A stretch of 9,997 nucleotides of DNA from Thermogladius sp. (lineage in GTDB: Archaea; Thermoproteota; Thermoprotei_A; Sulfolobales; Desulfurococcaceae), in contig WYEE01000080.1 of NCBI GenBank assembly GCA_009904025.1, positions 1 through 9,997 on the forward strand, read 5' to 3'. A program made the position numbers and the translations under genes. This document shows positions 6,107 to 9,997 of this stretch, piece by piece. Below the pieces are notes generated by a model. That model was not told the DNA's origin, did not search any database, and saw only the letters and a list, made by a program, of their open reading frames with translations. Position 1 is the first letter of the stretch; each line of letters opens with the position of its first letter.

Positions 6107-7110
6107 CTCCACTTCTTAGCCACCACCTGATAGACTGTTAGAACCACAATTATCGCGGCAGCTACACCTACTAGAACAATGCCCATCCAGGGTAGCGCGG
6201 TTGAGGGTGAGATAGTGGTTGACGTGGGGCTTGGAGGATTGCTCGAAGAGGTGTTCGACATTTGCTCCAATATGAAATTGTATTTGTCTAGCATTGAGTT
6301 GGGGTATGTCTCACTGTAGAGTTCAATAATCTTTACACCGTACAGCCTAGCCCAATCCTCAAGCTGGTGGCTTGCAGTTGGGTTATCACTACCGTAAGAT
6401 GTAACTAGAACATAGCTTACACTCCCGTTCGCCATCAACGACCTGAATATAGACACCTCCTCGGGGGTTGTAGGTAGCCCCTCCTCCTTTACAAGTAGGC
6501 CTATTAAATCCAGTCCAAGCCACTTAGCGACATACACCGTGTAGGGAAGGTCTCCTACGGCGACTCCACGCAGGCGTGGTGCCGTGGTAAATAAGTCAGC
6601 AACTTTCTCAGCAATATTTCTAGCCTTCTCCATATAGCACGACGCCTCAGTAGGATTTAGAGCCGCGAGGGTTTGAGATATATTTCTCACGAAGAGGAGG
6701 TAGTTTAACGGATAGTAGGTGGGCATATGGTAGTTCGGTTGTCCTGTAGAGGGGTTGACAACCACCGTAAGCCCCGGTATCTCGAGGATGTTGACTAAGA
6801 CCCCTTTCAACACGCCCGCCCTCCACAACTCCTCAATCTTAATCTCGAACCCTGTGTGCCCTGTGGATACAATGAGATCCGCTGACTCCAACTTCTCGAT
6901 ATCGCCTGGGGTTAGAGAGTACTCATGAGGATCCACTCCCGGCGGGAGAAGGCTTTCCACAACATCGCTCCCGCAGACAAGGTTCCCGACATCATACGTC
7001 AAGCCTGGGAAAGTAGTTACAACCCTGAGACCCCTGGGGCCCTCCGAGTTTACAGGGAGAGGGGAAACAGCGGAAATCAATGCTATCATCAATAGGTAAG
7101 CGACCCTCAA
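6103..7110 (-). CDS. Metal-ion ABC transporter substrate-binding protein (cluster A-I, ZnuA/TroA-like), membrane-anchored
   Basis: A 335-residue extracytoplasmic protein. It has an N-terminal signal peptide (about residues 1-22), the A-I binding fold, a Ser/Thr/Pro-rich linker (about 285-305) and a C-terminal membrane anchor (about 309-331) followed by KKWR, the usual archaeal way to tether a binding protein. GVDPHEYSLTPGDI gives the first metal ligand, H62; H128 in PNYHMP is the likely second. The third, usually His for zinc or Glu for manganese in SHxAFxYL, falls in GDLPYTVYVAKWLGL, with only D187 nearby. The fourth may be E264 or E267. C46 and C158 could form a disulfide. TTG 7110 places the signal peptide correctly and follows GGGGTTGG; the predicted transcription start is only about 10 bases upstream. 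It heads the operon with permease and regulator. Confidence 0.9.
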   Translation of the reverse strand: MRVAYLLMIALISAVSPLPVNSEGPRGLRVVTTFPGLTYDVGNLVCGSDVVESLLPPGVDPHEYSLTPGDIEKLESADLIVSTGHTGFEIKIEELWRAGVLKGVLVNILEIPGLTVVVNPSTGQPNYHMPTYYPLNYLLFVRNISQTLAALNPTEASCYMEKARNIAEKVADLFTTAPRLRGVAVGDLPYTVYVAKWLGLDLIGLLVKEEGLPTTPEEVSIFRSLMANGSVSYVLVTSYGSDNPTASHQLEDWARLYGVKIIELYSETYPNSMLDKYNFILEQMSNTSSSNPPSPTSTTISPSTALPWMGIVLVGVAAAIIVVLTVYQVVAKKWR

Positions 7111-7119
7111 GCCAACCCC

Positions 7120-7129
7120 TTATGCACAA
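7120..7129. promoter_or_regulatory. Operator-like element, left copy
   Basis: TTATGCACAA is a near-perfect dyad and one base different from the right copy at 7153-7162. It sits around the predicted transcription start of the minus-strand binding-protein operon, between its TATA box and start codon. The pair has its midpoint near 7141 in the shared promoter. It is a likely binding site for the NikR-like regulator encoded in the operon, by inference. Confidence 0.5.
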
Positions 7130-7142
7130 TCCTCAACGTAGG

Positions 7143-7150
7143 TTTAAAAA
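7143..7150. promoter_or_regulatory. Shared TATA-like box of the divergent transporter promoters
   Basis: Read on the plus strand it is TTTAAAAA, placing the start of the ATPase transcript near 7173. Read on the minus strand it is TTTTTAAA, placing the start of the binding-protein transcript near 7120. The only other A+T-rich sequence between the two start codons is short, so both promoters may use this box and compete. The position excludes GTG 7155 and earlier codons as starts of the ATPase. Confidence 0.5.
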
Positions 7151-7152
7151 TC

Positions 7153-7162
7153 TTGTGCACAA
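7153..7162. promoter_or_regulatory. Operator-like element, right copy (perfect palindrome)
   Basis: TTGTGCACAA is a perfect 10-bp palindrome, 33 bases (about three helical turns) from the left copy. For the plus-strand ATPase promoter it lies between TATA and transcription start; for the minus-strand promoter it lies just upstream of TATA, where TFB binds. A bound regulator could block both. I see no further copy of this element elsewhere in the window. Confidence 0.55.
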
Positions 7163-7184
7163 TAAGGAAACCACGGGGGAAGGC

Positions 7185-7943
7185 TTGGAGATAGATCTCC
7201 TGGATTTGAGGGTTAAGAGGGATAGCACCCTTGTCTTCGATGGTTTAAACCTCGAGTTCAAGGGTCCCGGGCTCATCCAGGTTATTGGTCCCAACGGGGC
7301 TGGGAAAACTACTTTATTCCTCACAATGCTTGGTTTAATAAAGCCAGTCAAAGGGAGGGTCATCTACGATGGCGTCGATGTGACAGGTAGACCCGAGATG
7401 CTTAGGGGCAAAGTCGGCTATATGCCCCAGGTATTTGACGTCGACTTTAACACGCCTTTCACGGTGTGGGAGCTCGTGGACTGCTGTTTCAGGATGCATA
7501 AGCCGTGGCCTAGATTATTGGTTCGAGACTATGCGGCTGTTTCCGAGGCTCTTGCCAAGGTTGGTTTAGGTAGAGATGTTTGGCATAAGAGAATCTCTGA
7601 CTTATCAGGAGGTGAAAGACAGAGGGTTTTCCTTGCGAGAGCCCTCGTTTTTGATCCAGAGATGCTGGTGCTAGATGAGCCTCTAGCCAACATCGACCCG
7701 AATGGGAGAGCTGTGATGGCCGAAATTATAGGGGGTTTAAGCAGGGACAAGCTTGTTATAGTCTCCTCCCACGACCCGGGGATAATGTTGAAGTGGACTA
7801 CCAGGATACTGATTTTGAATAAGAACTCATATGCTTACGGCAAACCAGAGGAGGTTTTAACACCTGAAGTACTAAGCAAGTTCTATGGGTTTGGATGGGA
7901 GGTTGTCGAGAAGAGAGTCCAAATATATGACTTCCACAGGTAG
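7185..7943 (+). CDS. Metal-ion ABC transporter ATP-binding protein (ZnuC/MntA-like)
   Basis: A 252-residue ABC ATPase, a usual length, that powers the transporter from the cytoplasmic side. All nucleotide-binding motifs are intact: Walker A GPNGAGKT (residues 35-42), Q-loop Gln82, signature LSGGERQR (140-147), Walker B LVLDEP (161-166), D-loop NID (169-171) and H-loop His196. TTG 7185 is chosen because GGGGGAAGG lies directly before it, the predicted transcription start is near 7173, and the protein then begins with the normal first strand (MEIDLLDLRV). The frame is open back to 7080, but that segment contains the promoter and operator elements and adds non-homologous residues. It is divergent from the binding-protein and permease operon and overlaps the next gene by 17 bases. 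Confidence 0.92.
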   Translation: MEIDLLDLRVKRDSTLVFDGLNLEFKGPGLIQVIGPNGAGKTTLFLTMLGLIKPVKGRVIYDGVDVTGRPEMLRGKVGYMPQVFDVDFNTPFTVWELVDCCFRMHKPWPRLLVRDYAAVSEALAKVGLGRDVWHKRISDLSGGERQRVFLARALVFDPEMLVLDEPLANIDPNGRAVMAEIIGGLSRDKLVIVSSHDPGIMLKWTTRILILNKNSYAYGKPEEVLTPEVLSKFYGFGWEVVEKRVQIYDFHR

Positions 7944-8817
7944 AGGCAATGCTCCAACTTTGAGACTGCTCGAGGGCGAGGTTGTAGTTTACAACGGTTT
8001 GGGCTGGATTGTAAAGGGGTATCAGCACCCTGAGAAAAGCGTCATCGCGTATCCAAGATATGATTTGCTTAATTGGAGGAAGCTGGGGAACCACGAGGCT
8101 ACGAGACTCATCGAAGAACACGCTGAGTGGTGGGGTTGCCTGAAGGTCAAGGCACCCCTCCTACCCCTAGATAGCATCGCTAAATACCGACCGGCGATGA
8201 TGGTACCGAGTCCGGTTGAAGAGATAACATGGATGCTGGAGTTAAGCCCTCTTCAAGTTGAGGTTTCCGGCAGCTACCTTGTCAACCCCGAGGCGGCGGG
8301 GGATATTGACGTTGTCGTGTACGGGGCCACCCTTGAAGTTGCCGACAGGATTAGGCTTCTAATCGAGAGAGAGGTGTTTAAGAGGCCTAGTCTGTGGATT
8401 CTCTACAAAGAGTACACTATTAAACACATTGGAGCACTTGACGTAGAGACGTACCTTGCCTCGAAGTCGAATACTATCCTCAGCCTAACTCTTGGAGGCA
8501 AAACCGTGAACCTCAGGCTCTACGGGTTTGAGCGTGGCTTCAGCATGTGTGTCGACGCTGTGGAATCAAGGAGGGGTTTCAGGGGGATAATAGAGCTCAT
8601 CGATCAAGCAAACCCTATACTTCCCTCTCGGAGGAAGGCAGTGTTCGAGGGGGGCGAGGCCTACTTTGAAACCCACAGGGAGCTTTACGCCGAGTTACCA
8701 CCTGGACTCTACTACGTGGAGGGCGATTTAGAGGTGAGGAAGAGCGGTGTGTACATTGTGGCTGATAGAGGCAGAGTGGTGGGAGTTAAAGGGGAAGGGG
8801 TGAAAAAAGGAGGGTAG
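7927..8817 (+). CDS. Predicted nucleotidyltransferase (COG1665-like)
   Basis: A 296-residue protein of an archaeal family of predicted nucleotidyltransferases; I know of no established substrate. The N-terminal part (EGEVVVYNGLGWIVKGYQHP, then SVIAYPRYD to about residue 45) matches the characteristic opening domain of this family. The polymerase-beta-type active site is G115-S116, nine residues, then D126-I-D128 followed by VVVYG. This is the GSx(n)DxD metal-binding motif, so catalysis is plausible. ATG 7927 overlaps the ATPase gene by 17 bases; an earlier ATG at 7885 would add residues unlike the family. The overlap means it is co-expressed with the ATPase and probably under the same metal control, though no role in transport is known. 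It ends 16 bases before the convergent molybdenum hydroxylase gene. Confidence 0.82.
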   Translation: MTSTGRGNAPTLRLLEGEVVVYNGLGWIVKGYQHPEKSVIAYPRYDLLNWRKLGNHEATRLIEEHAEWWGCLKVKAPLLPLDSIAKYRPAMMVPSPVEEITWMLELSPLQVEVSGSYLVNPEAAGDIDVVVYGATLEVADRIRLLIEREVFKRPSLWILYKEYTIKHIGALDVETYLASKSNTILSLTLGGKTVNLRLYGFERGFSMCVDAVESRRGFRGIIELIDQANPILPSRRKAVFEGGEAYFETHRELYAELPPGLYYVEGDLEVRKSGVYIVADRGRVVGVKGEGVKKGG

Positions 8818-8833
8818 CCTGGTTTAAACAGTT

Positions 8834-9997
8834 TTATGGCTTCACACCGGTTTTCTTGATAATACCGTAGACGTAGTCGGGTGTTAACGGGTGCTTGCTG
8901 ACCAGTTTATTGGCTTCTCTACTCCTCAACGCGTTCGCGACAGCGTTGGCTATCGAGGGAGCTATAGCCACTATAGATGGCTCGCCTAAACCTTTGGCAC
9001 CGAAGGGGGCTCTATAGTACCCTGCCTCGACGAAGTATACGTTGAATTTCTCGGGCGTGTCCAACGCGGTGGGTATGTGGTAGGTGCTCAAGTTGGTGTT
9101 AAGCAACCTACCCTCCGAGTCGTAGTACAGATCCTCCATTAATGCGTAGCCCATGCCCTGTATGTAGCCTCCGATCGCATGGAGCTCGGCGCCCGTCTTG
9201 TTCACGACTCTACCTATATCATACACCGTCGTAGCCTCCTTCACTCTTACAACACCAGTCTCCAAGTCTACTTCTACATCACTGACAATAGCGCCGAAGG
9301 TGTATGTGAAGTAGGGGGCTCCGGTCCCTGTCTCCTCATCCCACTCCGCTGGGGGCGCCCTGTAGTACCCGAACTCCTGTAATGGCACGCCTTTCCAGAA
9401 CGCCTGCTCCACGAGCTCCCTCCAGGTTATAGTGTGCGAGGGATCGTCTCTACAATACACCTTGGGAGCCTCTATGACAACTTCTTCGGGGCTCTTGCAC
9501 CCGAGTAGACTGGCCGCAAGCTGGTCTAGCCTCTTCCTCAGCTTGTAGGCTGCTACAAGGGTCGCGTTCCCGCCCATTGCCGTGGACCTTGAGGCGACGG
9601 TGGGGCCTGCGTCAGGGGTGGCTGATGTGTCGGCCAGCTCGACCTTAATGTAGTGGGGTGGAACACCGAGCACCTCAGCGAGGATGTTTATTAAACCTTG
9701 AACAGCTCCCTGACCCATGTCTGTTAGACCTGTCCTGAAGATGATTGAACCGTCCCTCTGTATTATCACGGAGGCACTTGAGTAGTCCGCCCCCTCCGCC
9801 CCAATGCTATTCCCATGATAGAAGACAGCTATTCCGATACCCCTCCTTACGGGCCCCTTCAAGGAGGCGTACAGCCTCCTCTTCTCATACCACCCGCTTA
9901 ACTCGACAGCCTTTTTAATAGCCTCCTCTAAACCGACGCCGTGGTCTAGCAACTGTCCGTGGACAGTTCTATCACCGTTCCTGAGGATGTTCTTTAG
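8834..9997 (-). CDS. Molybdenum hydroxylase large subunit, C-terminal half (partial; CoxL/XdhA/aldehyde oxidase family)
   Basis: The visible 387 residues are the second half of a molybdopterin-cytosine-dinucleotide-type large subunit, usually about 750-800 residues, that hydroxylates aldehydes, purines, CO or aromatic CoA esters together with FAD and 2Fe-2S subunits. Motifs include LKNILRNGDRTVHGQ at the window edge, GLTDMGQGAVQGLINILAEVLGV, the cofactor-contacting segment ASRSTAMGGNAT, YDIGRVVNKTGAELHAIGGYIQGMG, and near the C-terminus YRAPFGAKGLGEPS. The Glu of the last, encoded at 8981-8983, is the conserved catalytic Glu. The frame is open to base 9997 with family-like sequence, so TTG 9952 is not the start and the gene continues outside. 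The active-site loop that separates CO dehydrogenase from other members is outside the window, so the substrate cannot be named. The gene is intact as far as seen and convergent with the nucleotidyltransferase. Confidence 0.94.
   Translation of the reverse strand, partial: LKNILRNGDRTVHGQLLDHGVGLEEAIKKAVELSGWYEKRRLYASLKGPVRRGIGIAVFYHGNSIGAEGADYSSASVIIQRDGSIIFRTGLTDMGQGAVQGLINILAEVLGVPPHYIKVELADTSATPDAGPTVASRSTAMGGNATLVAAYKLRKRLDQLAASLLGCKSPEEVVIEAPKVYCRDDPSHTITWRELVEQAFWKGVPLQEFGYYRAPPAEWDEETGTGAPYFTYTFGAIVSDVEVDLETGVVRVKEATTVYDIGRVVNKTGAELHAIGGYIQGMGYALMEDLYYDSEGRLLNTNLSTYHIPTALDTPEKFNVYFVEAGYYRAPFGAKGLGEPSIVAIAPSIANAVANALRSREANKLVSKHPLTPDYVYGIIKKTGVKP

Noticed and set aside
7080..7184. N-terminal extension of the ATPase from the ATG at 7080
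   Set aside because: This stretch overlaps the start of the divergent binding-protein gene and contains the promoter and operator elements; the residues do not resemble an ABC ATPase.
7798..8121. Minus-strand ORF of 107 codons across the ATPase/nucleotidyltransferase junction
   Set aside because: It is antisense to two overlapping supported genes and has no domain texture.
9950..9952. TTG at 9952 as the start of the molybdenum hydroxylase gene
   Set aside because: The frame stays open to the window edge and the upstream residues (LKNILRNGDRTVHGQ) fit the family, so the gene is truncated by the window rather than started there.
1..9997. CRISPR array, tandem repeats or integrase attachment sites
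   Set aside because: No regularly spaced repeats, tRNA gene or recombinase gene were seen in the window.

Overview
The window looks like a hyperthermophilic crenarchaeon, most likely of the Desulfurococcales. The case rests on about 50% GC with heavy AGG/AGA and ATA codon use, TTTAAA-type TATA boxes, GAGGTG-type ribosome binding sites mixed with GTG and TTG starts, tightly overlapping operons, and a ferredoxin-dependent indolepyruvate oxidoreductase typical of peptide-fermenting archaea. No species is claimed.

Region 1 (39-4547, plus strand) is a run of six closely packed genes behind a TATA box: iorA and iorB (indolepyruvate:ferredoxin oxidoreductase), a 68-residue coiled-coil protein, an unrecognised 146-residue beta-rich protein, a 316-residue protein that joins a divergent HhH-GPD/queuosine-salvage-like core to an endonuclease III-type [4Fe-4S] loop, and a small winged-helix-like protein. 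Intergenic gaps are 1 to 12 bases or negative, so one transcript is likely.

Region 2 (4548-4895) has no gene but is rich in inverted repeats: a hairpin at the stop codon of the last gene, a perfect 22-bp palindrome, a stem-loop that competes with that palindrome for the same bases, a long imperfect stem, and a 9-bp inverted repeat enclosing nearly all of it. A TATA-like hexamer lies at the right distance from the left end. It may encode a structured RNA of about 290 nt.

Region 3 (4896-8817) is a metal-ion ABC transport locus. A minus-strand operon encodes a membrane-anchored binding protein, an ABC3-type permease and a NikR-like ribbon-helix-helix regulator, with 4-base start/stop overlaps. 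The ATPase is transcribed divergently and is followed by an overlapping predicted nucleotidyltransferase. The short divergent promoter contains one AT-rich box readable as TATA in both directions, flanked by two copies of a TGCACAA element. One regulator probably controls both sides. Which metal is carried is open: the binding protein lacks the usual third histidine, and the regulator resembles a nickel sensor with an altered site.

Region 4 (8834-9997, minus strand) is the C-terminal half of a molybdenum hydroxylase large subunit (xanthine dehydrogenase / aldehyde oxidase / CO dehydrogenase family). It runs off the window edge and is convergent with the nucleotidyltransferase gene.
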